From: Candidatus Obscuribacterales bacterium
GTDB taxonomy: Bacteria; Cyanobacteriota; Vampirovibrionia; Obscuribacterales; Obscuribacteraceae
Assembly (NCBI GenBank): GCA_019750335.1
Contig: JAIEOQ010000002.1
Coordinates: forward strand, 124,001-188,000
Direction: 5' to 3'
DNA length: 64,000 nt
The stretch's first letter is position 1; every line of letters begins with the position of its first letter. A program made the translations under genes and the position numbers. This document shows positions 1-8,061 of the stretch, one piece after another. The notes beneath the pieces are model-generated. The model did no database searches, was not told the origin of the DNA, and was given only the letters and a program-made list of their open reading frames with translations.

Positions 1-1012
1 AAACCGGAATTGGCCGAACTAGAGGATCGATGCCCCAATTGCGACAAGTTTGCACAATATTGGGAAATTCATGCAAGATACCTTTAGCACCAATCGGTCT
101 GAGATCTAGAAAAACTGACGGCTCGTTTCGTTCGGTCATGACCGAAAAGATTGCTCGTGAAACGACATCGCGCGTAGCAAGCTCACCATCGGCATGAAAA
201 CGCTGAACAAATCTGGCTCCCTCGGAGTCGATTAAATGTGCGCCGGCACCACGCACAGCTTCACTGATTAAAAACGCCGGAGTGCTCGGCAAGCTTAAAG
301 CAGTCGGATGGAATTGAACGAACTCCATATCGGCAAGACGAGCTCCGGCTCGATAAGCCATAGCAATGCCATCGCCTGTCGCAATGGACGGATTGGTCGT
401 TCTTGAAAAAGCTTGGCCTAATCCACCAGTAGCAAGCACCACGTGGCTAGCGCGTAATTCGACCAATTGCTCTTCCAAAAGGAAACGTACGCCGGTGCAA
501 GTATTGTCTTGCATAATCAGCTCATGAGCAAACATATTTTCGTAGATTTGAATACGATCGCAAGAACGTAGGTGCGCAATTAAAGCTTGAGAAATTGCAA
601 AACCGGAAGTATCTTTACGATGCAGTACGCGAGCTTGGCAATGTCCGCCTTCACGAGCCAACTCAAGTGCACCGTCTGCACGATCAAAATAAACGCCTAA
701 CTCTTCAAGCCGGCTAATAGCCGATTTAGCATCAGTAATTATCGTTCTGGCTATGGATTCATCGGTCAGTCCGGCACCGGCAAGCAGCGTATCTTTTAAG
801 TGCGCTTCAACCGAATCAGCTTGATTTACACCGGTAACTGCAGCAATACCGCCTTGAGCAAAAGACGTATTCGATTCTAGAAGCTGTCCTTTACAAGACA
901 GAGCCACTTTCAATCCTTTGAGATTAAGCTCAGCAGCCAAAACTAAACCGGCTATCCCCGAGCCCAGAATAATCACATCAACATTTTTTCGATTAGGATT
1001 CGCGTAACTCAT
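1..1012 (-). CDS. nadB: L-aspartate oxidase (5' part; runs off the window edge)
   Basis: Catalyses the FAD-dependent oxidation of L-aspartate to iminoaspartate, the first step of de novo NAD synthesis in the cytoplasm. Translation from the ATG at 1010-1012 gives an N-terminal FAD-binding beta-alpha-beta motif (LGSGIAGL, about residues 16-23), then SFAQGGIAAV, the AREGGH substrate/flavin motif, and EFVQFHPTAL, all typical of NadB. The frame stays open to base 1, so the C-terminus is missing because of the window, not a break. It lies 21 bp downstream of nadA in the same direction, the last gene seen of a nadC-nadA-nadB operon. The product, iminoaspartate, is the substrate of NadA next door. 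Assignment is secure. Confidence 0.95.
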   Translation of the reverse strand, partial: MSYANPNRKNVDVIILGSGIAGLVLAAELNLKGLKVALSCKGQLLESNTSFAQGGIAAVTGVNQADSVEAHLKDTLLAGAGLTDESIARTIITDAKSAISRLEELGVYFDRADGALELAREGGHCQARVLHRKDTSGFAISQALIAHLRSCDRIQIYENMFAHELIMQDNTCTGVRFLLEEQLVELRASHVVLATGGLGQAFSRTTNPSIATGDGIAMAYRAGARLADMEFVQFHPTALSLPSTPAFLISEAVRGAGAHLIDSEGARFVQRFHADGELATRDVVSRAIFSVMTERNEPSVFLDLRPIGAKGILHEFPNIVQTCRNWGIDPLVRPIPV

Positions 1013-1033
1013 ACTTTGACCTTTGCGATCTGC

Positions 1034-2011
1034 TTAGAAAATTGAGATCATTCTTTCAATTGAGAGACGGGCTTTATTTGCTATCGCCTCGTCAACAGTC
1101 ACATGATATACATCTTCTTTCAAGGCGTGATGCAGTTTTTCAAGAGTAATCATTTTCATATAACGACAAGACATTTCATTGTCGATGGCATGGAAAGTTT
1201 TGTCCGGATTTTCTTTTTGCAAACGATGCAAAATACCAACTTCGGTAGCAACGACAAACTCATTGCATTCAGACTGCGAAGCACGTTGCATCATACCTTC
1301 GGTAGAAGCGATTTTAATCGGGCTCTGCCCGTTCAGACGTAACAAGCGATCAAGATAAGGCGTCAAACAACCGCATTCCGGATGTACCAAAAGCTCGGCT
1401 TTAGGATGCTCGGCAATTTTGGCATCAATTGCACTCGGTGGAATAGCGGCATGAACATGACATTCACCCATCCAAATGTGCATATTCTGACGATTAGTCA
1501 TTTTTTGCACCCAAGAACCTAAAAATTGATCCGGCAAAAACAATATCTCTTTGTCTTCCGGTATGGACTGTACAACTTTCAGAGCATTACCTGAAGTGCA
1601 GCAATAATCGGTCTCAGCCTTAATCTCGGCTGTTGTATTTACATAAGAAACAACTACAGCATTTGGATGCTCTTTTTTCCATGCTTTCAATTGCTCAATA
1701 TTGATTGAAGAAGCCAGTGAACACCCGGCATCAAGATCCGGGATTAGCACTCGTTTGTCCGGACAAAGTATTGCCGCTGTTTCAGCCATAAAATGTACGC
1801 CACAAAAAACAATTACTTTTGCTTTTGTTTTTGCCGCTTGCTGCGATAGCCCGAGAGAATCTCCGACATAATGAGCTATATCTTGAATCTCGGCTATCTG
1901 GTAGTTATGAGCCAGAATCACGGCATCGCGTTTTTTCGCCAACTCATAGATCTCTGAGCTAAGTTGAGCTGTTTTAGCCGTATCAAAACAAGGAGTCTGA
2001 ACGTTAGCCAT
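1034..2011 (-). CDS. nadA: Quinolinate synthase (4Fe-4S)
   Basis: Condenses iminoaspartate with dihydroxyacetone phosphate to quinolinate using a 4Fe-4S cluster. About 325 residues from the chosen start (MANVQTP), normal for the family. The three cluster cysteines sit in FCGVHFMAE, DYCCTSGNA and HPECGCL; AHNYQ near the N-terminus is the substrate-binding motif. An upstream in-frame start would add 25 residues, but these overlap the end of nadC and match nothing in the family. The ATG at 2009-2011 lies 4 bp after the nadC stop with a GAGGA-like ribosome site inside the end of nadC, so translational coupling is likely. Middle gene of the nadC-nadA-nadB operon. Confidence 0.96.
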   Translation of the reverse strand: MANVQTPCFDTAKTAQLSSEIYELAKKRDAVILAHNYQIAEIQDIAHYVGDSLGLSQQAAKTKAKVIVFCGVHFMAETAAILCPDKRVLIPDLDAGCSLASSINIEQLKAWKKEHPNAVVVSYVNTTAEIKAETDYCCTSGNALKVVQSIPEDKEILFLPDQFLGSWVQKMTNRQNMHIWMGECHVHAAIPPSAIDAKIAEHPKAELLVHPECGCLTPYLDRLLRLNGQSPIKIASTEGMMQRASQSECNEFVVATEVGILHRLQKENPDKTFHAIDNEMSCRYMKMITLEKLHHALKEDVYHVTVDEAIANKARLSIERMISIF

Positions 2012-2015
2012 ATCT

Positions 2016-2924
2016 CTAGTCCTCAATCTCCAAACTGATGTCCACATTCTTGACTGAATGTGTAAGCGCGCCAATTGAAATCGCATCCACTCCGGGAATC
2101 AAATATTGAGTAAGATTGCTCAGGTTTATCCCGCCGGAAACTTCAACCATAGCGGCACCTTTTATTTGTGTTACTGCCTGTTTTACTTGCTCAGAAGTCA
2201 TGTTATCGAGCATTATGCGCTCTACTTTAAGCAAGAGCGCTTCCTCAAGTTGTTCAAAAGAAGCAACTTCAACTTCCACCGGCATGCCGGGTTTATAAGC
2301 ACGTGCTCTTTTTACCGCTTCGCTGACACTACCAGCTACCCGTATATGATTGTCTTTGATCAAAATTTGATCGTATAAACCGAAACGATGATTAGTACCG
2401 CCGCCGGTCATAACCGCCCATTTTTCAAGCATGCGTAAACCCGGTGTCGTTTTGCGTGTATCAAGAATGCTTATGCCATAAGGTTTAGCCAACTCGACAA
2501 AACGTGCGGTCAGAGTAGCGATGCCGCTCAATCTTTGCAAAATATTCAAAGCTGTACGTTCACCGGCAAGCAAGGCCCGAGAAGAACCTTTGATATTAGC
2601 GATTAAATAAGGCGTTTCGCTAATCACTGTCGCTTCCGGAACCAGGGACTCAAATAAGAGAGTTCCATCCAAACGTTTAAGTACGTGAGCAAAAATCGCC
2701 AGTCCGGCAACAACGGCCGGTTCCTTTATATAAAGATGGGCTTCAGATATGCGTTCAGCCGGGACAATCCCTTCGCTGGTAATATCACCGCTAGCTAAAT
2801 CTTCGGCAAAAGATTGATCAATTAAAGCCTCGACATGAGGCCAAAGTTTTTCAGCATAAAACCGGCTTTGTTCTATTTGCGCTGCGCCGGACAATTGTTC
2901 GAAATTTTTGAGTGCCGGAACCAT
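2016..2924 (-). CDS. nadC: Nicotinate-nucleotide pyrophosphorylase (quinolinate phosphoribosyltransferase)
   Basis: Converts quinolinate and PRPP to nicotinate mononucleotide, CO2 and PPi, the third step of the pathway. From the start chosen (MVPALKNFEQ) it is 302 residues, close to the usual 280-300. Diagnostic stretches are AEDLASGDIT, SGIATLTARFV, DTRKTTPGLR, GGGTNHRFGLYD (substrate-binding arginines and histidine) and IMLDNMT. A longer frame reaching 3119 adds 65 residues with no family likeness, while the ATG at 2922-2924 is preceded by an AAGGTGG ribosome site, which decides the start. First gene of the operon; a weak promoter candidate lies at 2982-3010. Confidence 0.95.
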   Translation of the reverse strand: MVPALKNFEQLSGAAQIEQSRFYAEKLWPHVEALIDQSFAEDLASGDITSEGIVPAERISEAHLYIKEPAVVAGLAIFAHVLKRLDGTLLFESLVPEATVISETPYLIANIKGSSRALLAGERTALNILQRLSGIATLTARFVELAKPYGISILDTRKTTPGLRMLEKWAVMTGGGTNHRFGLYDQILIKDNHIRVAGSVSEAVKRARAYKPGMPVEVEVASFEQLEEALLLKVERIMLDNMTSEQVKQAVTQIKGAAMVEVSGGINLSNLTQYLIPGVDAISIGALTHSVKNVDISLEIED

Positions 2925-2981
2925 AATGCCACCTTCACGATGCGATTCCAATTCAATAATCGTCTTTTCTACGATAACTAA

Positions 2982-3010
2982 AGTGTAGCACCGCTTGGCA
3001 ATTTTGGCTA
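2982..3010 (-). promoter_or_regulatory. Candidate promoter of the nad operon
   Basis: On the minus strand a -35-like TAGCCA (3005-3010) and a -10-like TACACT (2982-2987) are 17 bp apart and point at nadC, whose ATG is about 58 bp downstream. Both boxes are imperfect, so this is a weak call. The -10 box lies within CTAC-N12-GTAG, a short dyad that a repressor could use; the NrtR-like gene at 5497-6174 is a candidate regulator. The rest of the 342-bp gap from 2925 to 3266 holds the perfect inverted repeat at 3212-3251 and nothing else I can identify. Confidence 0.3.
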
Positions 3011-3211
3011 GATCCCAGATAAATTCTTGCAATATGCTTGATACAACAATCCAGCAATTACTAGAGAACGTTAATATTCCCTCGAACTTAAGGTCCAAGC
3101 TACATTTGGTTTGAGCCATTTAACATTTCAAGTAGCAGCAAAAATCGAATCAGCAAATACAGATAAATTGCTGTTAAGTTCGCTTCATTTTCTGCCATAA
3201 TTAGGCAACAC

Positions 3212-3251
3212 TTAAGTGACAGGCGAGCTTGGCAACCCGCCTGTCACTTAA
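3212..3251. repeat. Perfect 14-bp inverted repeat in the leader of the 3267-3542 gene
   Basis: Arm TTAAGTGACAGGCG (3212-3225) and its exact reverse complement (3238-3251) flank a 12-nt loop. The structure ends 15 bp before the ATG at 3267 and leaves the GGAG ribosome site (3257-3260) just outside the stem. A -10-like CATAAT lies at 3196-3201, so a transcript could begin almost at the foot of the hairpin. There is no U-run after it, so it is unlikely to be a plain terminator. It could be a stabilising or regulatory RNA hairpin, or an operator. Confidence 0.7.
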
Positions 3252-3266
3252 ACGTTGGAGCCCATT

Positions 3267-3542
3267 ATGCGTCGTAATTTATCCCGATTTTCTTTTGCCT
3301 TATTTGTGGCTTTGGCAGCCATGTGTACACCACAGAATACTCAAGCCGAATCCGTTTATGCCAATTTGCAGCGTTCGCGTGACGCTTTGCTTGCTCAACA
3401 AGCTGAATTACAACGCGCCTATGACGATACTCGTCGTCAAATTGACAGCCTAAATGGTCGTTTGACCAGAATTGATTCATATCAACGCCAAATCAATTCA
3501 GCCTTGAGAGACGTTGAAGACGTTATGCGGAACACACGCTAG
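3267..3542 (+). CDS. Small exported coiled-coil protein
   Basis: Unrecognised 91-residue protein. Residues 1 to about 29 look like a signal peptide (RRNLSR basic start, FALFVALAAM core, cleavage after TQA). The mature part (about residues 30-91) is rich in Gln, Arg, Asp and Leu with heptad spacing (LLAQQAELQRAYDDTRRQID), so a short periplasmic or surface coiled coil is likely. A TTG 12 bp upstream is in frame, but the GGAG at 3257-3260 is 6 bp from the ATG at 3267, which fixes the start. It follows a perfect hairpin leader (3212-3251) and precedes another exported protein on the same strand. Confidence 0.8.
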   Translation: MRRNLSRFSFALFVALAAMCTPQNTQAESVYANLQRSRDALLAQQAELQRAYDDTRRQIDSLNGRLTRIDSYQRQINSALRDVEDVMRNTR

Positions 3543-3583
3543 TTTTTAGCATCAATATATTTGTGATTTGCGGAGGACTAAAA

Positions 3584-4159
3584 ATGCGAAGTGAGCTCGG
3601 AAAAAAAATAGCTTATACCCTGGCATTAATCGCTTGCAGCAGCAGCATACAACTGGCAAATGCCGCCGAGTCTTTGGAAAGCAACAAAGTTGAATCCAAA
3701 CAATGCACTTCTGTCGATGACAAATCTTGCAAGATTAGTTGCGTCGATCCTCATGCTTGTTGTGCCGAATCCGAAAAAGTGCTCGATATCTTGCAGCAGT
3801 TGGTAAAAGCTTATTCAAGCGGTAATTTAAAAACTTACGAAGAATATTTGGACGAAAGCTGCACAACTTTTGATGAGAGCACTCACAAATTGATCGCGGG
3901 CAAAAACAACGTTATGAGCGATTTGAAAGCTAAGTTTGAAAGATACGCACCAAACGGACCGACACCTTTGCTGTCATTCACTATTGATCATCCTTACGCC
4001 AAAGTTACCGGCGATACGGCTGTTGTCACTTTTGTCGCTTTTCGCGAAGTTGGCGGCAAACATCCATATAAAGAGAAATCCAACGTCACCGACATTTTTG
4101 TTAAACACGGTGATTCCTGGAAAAAGATGCATTATCGCGGCGCTTGGAAAAGAGCCTAA
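3584..4159 (+). CDS. Exported NTF2-like (SnoaL/DUF4440-type) protein
   Basis: 191 residues with a signal peptide (KKIAYTLALIACSSS, cleavage near ANA-AE) and a Cys-rich linker (about residues 40-65: CTS..KSCKISC..PHACC). From about residue 68 it has the NTF2-like pattern: EKVLDILQQLVKAYSSGNLKTYEEYLD as the helix, VMSDLKAKF, then strands DTAVVTFVAFREVGG and VTDIFVKHGDSWKKMHYRG ending the cone fold. Such domains bind small ligands or act as accessory domains, and the substrate cannot be read from sequence. The GGAGG at 3572-3576 selects the ATG at 3584 over an earlier GTG. The cysteine-rich linker might bind metal or form disulfides. Confidence 0.75.
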   Translation: MRSELGKKIAYTLALIACSSSIQLANAAESLESNKVESKQCTSVDDKSCKISCVDPHACCAESEKVLDILQQLVKAYSSGNLKTYEEYLDESCTTFDESTHKLIAGKNNVMSDLKAKFERYAPNGPTPLLSFTIDHPYAKVTGDTAVVTFVAFREVGGKHPYKEKSNVTDIFVKHGDSWKKMHYRGAWKRA

Positions 4160-4183
4160 TCTTTTAGTTCTATTGCAACCGAT

Positions 4184-5452
4184 TTAGAATCCGCTCTCTT
4201 CAGTAGTTTTCGGTCCATGCACCGGCAACTCACCATCATTAGCTTGATCTGGTTCAGGAATAGGCAAGCCGGGCTTTTGCACAAGATTCATGAATGCTCC
4301 AGCTAATTTTTGGCGTGGATATTTCGCTAAATATTTGCCTACTGATTCGCCGGCTTCAAGCTCTTGCCCTGCGCGGAATTGAGACAGACCTAAATGCAAC
4401 CATTCAAGATTACCGCTCGGACAAATTTGTAAAACTGAAGACAGGTGCTCTGCGGCTTCTTTATATTTGCCAGCGGCCATTTCTACAAGAGCACGTTCAC
4501 GCAATAAATAAAAGTCTTCCGGATTTGCCTCGCTTGCTTTTTCCACTTGAGACAAAACAACAGACACTTTGCCTTTGGCTAAAAATGATTTACGCTTGCC
4601 CTGCTCTTGAGGCGATTGGGCTCTAGCTAAAAACAAGTAGCCGTTATCGTAGCAATCGACCAAATATGGGTCCCACTGTATATCTTGTTGCAGAGGATAA
4701 CCTAAGGCTGTCATCGAACGTTCCATATATTTTGGTTTGCCGCCGCTCAACCAATCCTGAATCAGTTTACTTGCCTCAGCTTTATTGCCTTCGAGCATTT
4801 GCACTTTAGCCAGCAAAAATATTAGCGGTCCATATTGAGCGATTGAACAAGCATGCACTGCCGCTTGTTTGGAAGCGCTCAAATTACCGGACAAATATTT
4901 CAGTTGAGCCAAACCTTGGTAAGCAAGCTGACTTGAAGGACGTTGTTTAGCCAGAAGCTTGAAACACTCTTCTGCTTTTTCAAAGTTACCTTGGCGCAAA
5001 TAAGCATAACCAAGATCACCGTATACCTCATAAGCAGTAGGATTTTTTTCTAAAAGCTTATTCCAACTTTTAATTGCTGCCTCGTAATCATGCTCTAGAT
5101 AATAAACAAACCCGGTAGTCAGCAAAGTGGTGGCATCATGTTTAAGATCGTAGGATTTGCCTAACGCATCTAAAGCTTCGCCGTATTTGCCTTGTTTAGC
5201 TAAAACCAAACCCAATGTAGCAAGAGGCACCGGATCATCAGGACAAGCAACAACCGCTTTATTCAACAAACTGACAGCTGTTGAATCTTGTTTCTTTTTT
5301 AAAGCAGTCATGGCCGACGAGTTAAAAGCTTGAGAACGTTCTCTGGCTTTTGTATTCCAAGTCTGAACCTGTCCTTGACCGTAAGACGGCAAACAGATTG
5401 ATGCCAGAACAAAAACTATCGTTGCCCCTGCTTTAATCGACTTCATTTTCAT
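4184..5452 (-). CDS. Exported TPR-repeat protein
   Basis: 422 residues: signal peptide (MKMKSIKAGATIVFVLASIC, cleaved near SYG-QG), then about eight to nine tetratricopeptide repeats. Clear units begin at AMTALKKKQDSTAVSLLNKA, GLVLAKQGKYGEALDALGKS, GFVYYLEHDYEAAIKSWNKL, LGYAYLRQGNFEKAEECFKL and LGLSQFRAGQELEAGESVGK. A divergent middle part (about 215-300) separates two repeat blocks, and the tail is proline- and acid-rich. TPR arrays mediate protein-protein contacts; location is probably periplasm or outer envelope. No clear ribosome site is visible, so the start is by position. One of at least five exported or anchored TPR proteins in the window. Specific function unknown. Confidence 0.85.
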   Translation of the reverse strand: MKMKSIKAGATIVFVLASICLPSYGQGQVQTWNTKARERSQAFNSSAMTALKKKQDSTAVSLLNKAVVACPDDPVPLATLGLVLAKQGKYGEALDALGKSYDLKHDATTLLTTGFVYYLEHDYEAAIKSWNKLLEKNPTAYEVYGDLGYAYLRQGNFEKAEECFKLLAKQRPSSQLAYQGLAQLKYLSGNLSASKQAAVHACSIAQYGPLIFLLAKVQMLEGNKAEASKLIQDWLSGGKPKYMERSMTALGYPLQQDIQWDPYLVDCYDNGYLFLARAQSPQEQGKRKSFLAKGKVSVVLSQVEKASEANPEDFYLLRERALVEMAAGKYKEAAEHLSSVLQICPSGNLEWLHLGLSQFRAGQELEAGESVGKYLAKYPRQKLAGAFMNLVQKPGLPIPEPDQANDGELPVHGPKTTEESGF

Positions 5453-5496
5453 ATCAAAAAAAACTTACACCCATATTTTGTCTGCGCACTGTAACT

Positions 5497-6174
5497 CTAA
5501 AAAACAAAAACCGGACGATCTGGTAATTTTTCAAAGTCTTGCTCTGAAAAGCAATAAAGACGCGCCGGACGGTATGAACCTTCCTGGCTTGTTTCATTCA
5601 ACTCTTGCAAAACACCCGATCCAAGAAATTTCTTTCTGAAATTACGATTGTCTACAGTCCGGCCAAGAATTGCTTCGTAGACCATTTGCAGATCACGCAA
5701 AGTAAATTTTTCAGGCAAAAGCTTAAAGGCTGCCGGCGAATATTCAATTTTGTATTTAAGACGTTGATAGCCGTATGTAATGATCCTTTGGTGATCAAAT
5801 GCCAGCGGCGGCAACTCGTTAACCGGCCACCAAGCAAGACCGGAAGCATCGGCGCTTGCTCTTAGCTCCAAACCCTCTTGACGTAAAAGAGCAAGATAGG
5901 ATGCAGTAATAATTCTTCCACGCGGATCTCTACCTTTATCGCCAAAAGTATATAGCTGCTCTAAATAGACGTTAGATACGTTGGTTTCATCATAAAGTTC
6001 TCTGGTAGCCGCAGCTTCTAAACTTTCATCTTCTTCAAGCAGAAAGCCTCCAGGTAATCCCCAAAACGACTTAAACGGTTCGTTCTTTCGTTTCACTAAA
6101 AGAACTTCCAAGCTTCCTTGCTGAACAGCAAAAGCTAAAGTATCAACTGTAACTCTGACCAGTTCTGACGGCAT
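5497..6174 (-). CDS. Nudix domain + winged-helix regulator, NrtR-like
   Basis: 225 residues: N-terminal Nudix fold (about 8-140) and C-terminal winged-helix region (about 150-225, KFTLRDLQMVYEAILG then NRNFRKKFL), the layout of NrtR-type transcriptional regulators of NAD metabolism. The Nudix box around residues 42-66 (GGFLLEEDESLEAAATREL then YDETNV) is off consensus: one extra residue between Gly and Glu, D-E where E-E is usual, and Asn for the last Gly. This suggests ADP-ribose or NAD-metabolite sensing rather than efficient hydrolysis. The nadCAB operon lies 2.5 kb away, which fits. That it controls nad genes is inference. A dyad at 6315-6333 lies upstream. Confidence 0.8.
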   Translation of the reverse strand: MPSELVRVTVDTLAFAVQQGSLEVLLVKRKNEPFKSFWGLPGGFLLEEDESLEAAATRELYDETNVSNVYLEQLYTFGDKGRDPRGRIITASYLALLRQEGLELRASADASGLAWWPVNELPPLAFDHQRIITYGYQRLKYKIEYSPAAFKLLPEKFTLRDLQMVYEAILGRTVDNRNFRKKFLGSGVLQELNETSQEGSYRPARLYCFSEQDFEKLPDRPVFVF

Positions 6175-6314
6175 TTGTAATTAAGTCTCTTTGCAGCCTG
6201 TCATTTTAATCCAAAATCAGAATAATTTCGATTGGAACTTATCCCTACTTACAGAACAATTTTAGTGTTTTATCCCAACAGGAAGTAGTTTTTCTTAGCA
6301 GGTGATTACAACTT

Positions 6315-6333
6315 TAACGTACAAATAACGTTA
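6315..6333. promoter_or_regulatory. Candidate operator dyad upstream of the NrtR-like gene
   Basis: TAACGT-N7-ACGTTA, with arms at 6315-6320 and 6328-6333. It overlaps a 10-bp perfect palindrome ATAACGTTAT (6325-6334). It sits in the 173-bp space between two minus-strand genes, about 140 bp before the Nudix regulator start, where an autoregulatory site could be. No U-run follows it, so a terminator for the upstream hydrolase gene is less likely. The call rests on symmetry and position only. Confidence 0.35.
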
Positions 6334-6347
6334 TCTTGCCACTCATT

Positions 6348-7382
6348 TTATTGAGAACTTCCTAAAACGTATTCCAAGCCAGAAACATAATATTTAGCAG
6401 CTGGAGATTGGTGGTCCCCCTCGATCTCTTCAAATTTGACTTTATAGCCTGACTGATTAAGCCTGTTGACAATATCATTCTGTAATTTTGTTGGCACAAT
6501 CCGATCGCTTTTTGCCGACAAAATATATATCCGGTTTGATTGAGGCAACAGATTTAAGTTATGCAAAAAGCTTTTATCGGCATAAACAGCCGGAATTTGT
6601 TCGGGCATTCCACCCAATGAAATAATGAGCGCTTGGCGAATATCATTATTAGCGGTTGTTTTATAGAGTTGAGTTAGATCGCCCGCCGATTCAACACTAA
6701 CGACTCCGACAATTTTTTCTTTGATGTCAGCTGGTGCGACACAGGCATAATTCAATGCTACGGTCCCACCCATGGATGTGCCCATCACAACTATTTTGCT
6801 AAAGGGGTACTCCATCATGACTTCTCTGACATTTTGAGTTATATCCGCCAAAGCCAGATCATTTCCCCATGACGACTCTTTGCGATAGCTGCAAGAAAGC
6901 ACACCGACAGCTGAATCTTTCTGTACCAGGGCTGAGGCGATCGGCTGTTCATGAGGGGCCACAAAAGGCTCCATATAATTCGAGCCCATACCGTGCAAAT
7001 AGAGAATCAGAATGTAGTCTTTTTTCTCTGGCACGAAGTTTGGTGCTTCAAAAGCAAAATAATCCATTTGTCCGTCTTTATGACTGACAAATGTTTTCCT
7101 GACAATCCGCTCTGAGCTCAAGGCTTCTCCGACAACATTCTGGCTGCGGTAAAAAGCCAGATTCCGCTCCAGAACGACCTTATCTTTACGAACAGCTTTA
7201 TAGCTACCGCGTAAATTGAGAAAGAGTATGAAAAAAACCAGCCCTGCTATATTTAGCAAGATAGAACCAAGAAACAAAAGCGCTAGAATTTTAGTTTTCA
7301 GGTTCAGGTCCTTTCTTGAGGAAACCCTAATCTTAGCGTAAGCGGCAGCCGCCACAGAACTTTGTATAGGATCTTTTGACAT
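6348..7382 (-). CDS. Membrane-anchored alpha/beta hydrolase
   Basis: 344 residues from the ATG at 7380-7382. Residues about 30-55 form one transmembrane anchor (KILALLFLGSILLNIAGLVF), followed by an extracytoplasmic alpha/beta-hydrolase domain: LYLHGMGSNY (oxyanion loop, about 128-136), nucleophile elbow GTSMGG (Ser203), acid in SAKSDRIVP (Asp293) and base in GDHQSP (His324). Size and motifs fit serine esterases/lipases or peptidases of the BAAT/dienelactone-hydrolase kind; the substrate is unknown. The frame is open further to 7532, but that would overlap the divergent TPR gene more deeply. With the start used here the two ATGs overlap in one CATG. No good ribosome site is visible, so the start is uncertain. 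Confidence 0.8.
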   Translation of the reverse strand: MSKDPIQSSVAAAAYAKIRVSSRKDLNLKTKILALLFLGSILLNIAGLVFFILFLNLRGSYKAVRKDKVVLERNLAFYRSQNVVGEALSSERIVRKTFVSHKDGQMDYFAFEAPNFVPEKKDYILILYLHGMGSNYMEPFVAPHEQPIASALVQKDSAVGVLSCSYRKESSWGNDLALADITQNVREVMMEYPFSKIVVMGTSMGGTVALNYACVAPADIKEKIVGVVSVESAGDLTQLYKTTANNDIRQALIISLGGMPEQIPAVYADKSFLHNLNLLPQSNRIYILSAKSDRIVPTKLQNDIVNRLNQSGYKVKFEEIEGDHQSPAAKYYVSGLEYVLGSSQ

Positions 7383-8061
7383 GCGTTCAAAAAAAATTAT
7401 CGCTACAGCTCTTTTGTCGATAACATTCTGCTTAGGCTTTTCTCTTGCCGGACAGACAACAGAAATCCTCACGCCGCAAGAATCTTCCAAAGAGCTGAAC
7501 AAAGACGGTATTGAGCTCCAAGCAAAAGGCAAGCTTGCCGAAGCAGCTGAATCCTACCGAAAAGCGATTCGCATTTATCCTGGTGGCGCAGCCTCCCACA
7601 ACAATCTTGCCGTTGTCCTCAAAGAGATGAATCAGTTCCCCGAAGCCGAAGCAGAAGCCTTGACCGCACTAAAATTGCGTCCGGGGAGAAGTGATTATCG
7701 CTTCAATCTTGGATTGATTCAGCAAAGACAAAGCAAGCTTGCCGAAGCCGAAGCCAGCTTCAAAGAGAGTCTCAAAACCGAGCCAATGGATGCCGAATGC
7801 CACTGGCGTCTTGGTCAAGTTTATTTGGCAAGCAAAAATCCAGCCTTAGCCGAATCCGAAGCGCGACTTTCAATACTGATGAAACCAAACGAAGCACGCT
7901 ATCATCGACTTTTAGCTGATAGCCTATTTCAAGAGAATAAGCCGGATTTAGCTCTTTGCGAGTATCAAACCGCAGCCGGATTAACTCCGCCTAGCAACGA
8001 GCTTGGCGATATCAGAAATAGAATTACTTACTTGATGGAAATCTTAAAACGACATGAGTAA
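7381..8061 (+). CDS. Exported TPR-repeat protein
   Basis: 226 residues: signal peptide (KKIIATALLSITFCLGFSLAG), then about five TPR units (GIELQAKGKLAEAAESYRKA, LAVVLKEMNQFPEAEAEALT, LGLIQQRQSKLAEAEASFKE, LGQVYLASKNPALAESEARL, LADSLFQENKPDLALCEYQT). Its 3' end overlaps the following AI-2E permease gene by 8 bp (8054-8061), so the two are co-translated and may work together at the membrane. A weak AGGA lies about 10 bp before the ATG. Its start codon shares the CATG with the divergent hydrolase gene. Specific partner unknown. Confidence 0.85.
   Translation: MRSKKIIATALLSITFCLGFSLAGQTTEILTPQESSKELNKDGIELQAKGKLAEAAESYRKAIRIYPGGAASHNNLAVVLKEMNQFPEAEAEALTALKLRPGRSDYRFNLGLIQQRQSKLAEAEASFKESLKTEPMDAECHWRLGQVYLASKNPALAESEARLSILMKPNEARYHRLLADSLFQENKPDLALCEYQTAAGLTPPSNELGDIRNRITYLMEILKRHE

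Noticed and set aside
2925..3119. 65-residue N-terminal extension of NadC
   Set aside because: No likeness to the family, while an ATG with AAGGTGG upstream gives the normal NadC length.
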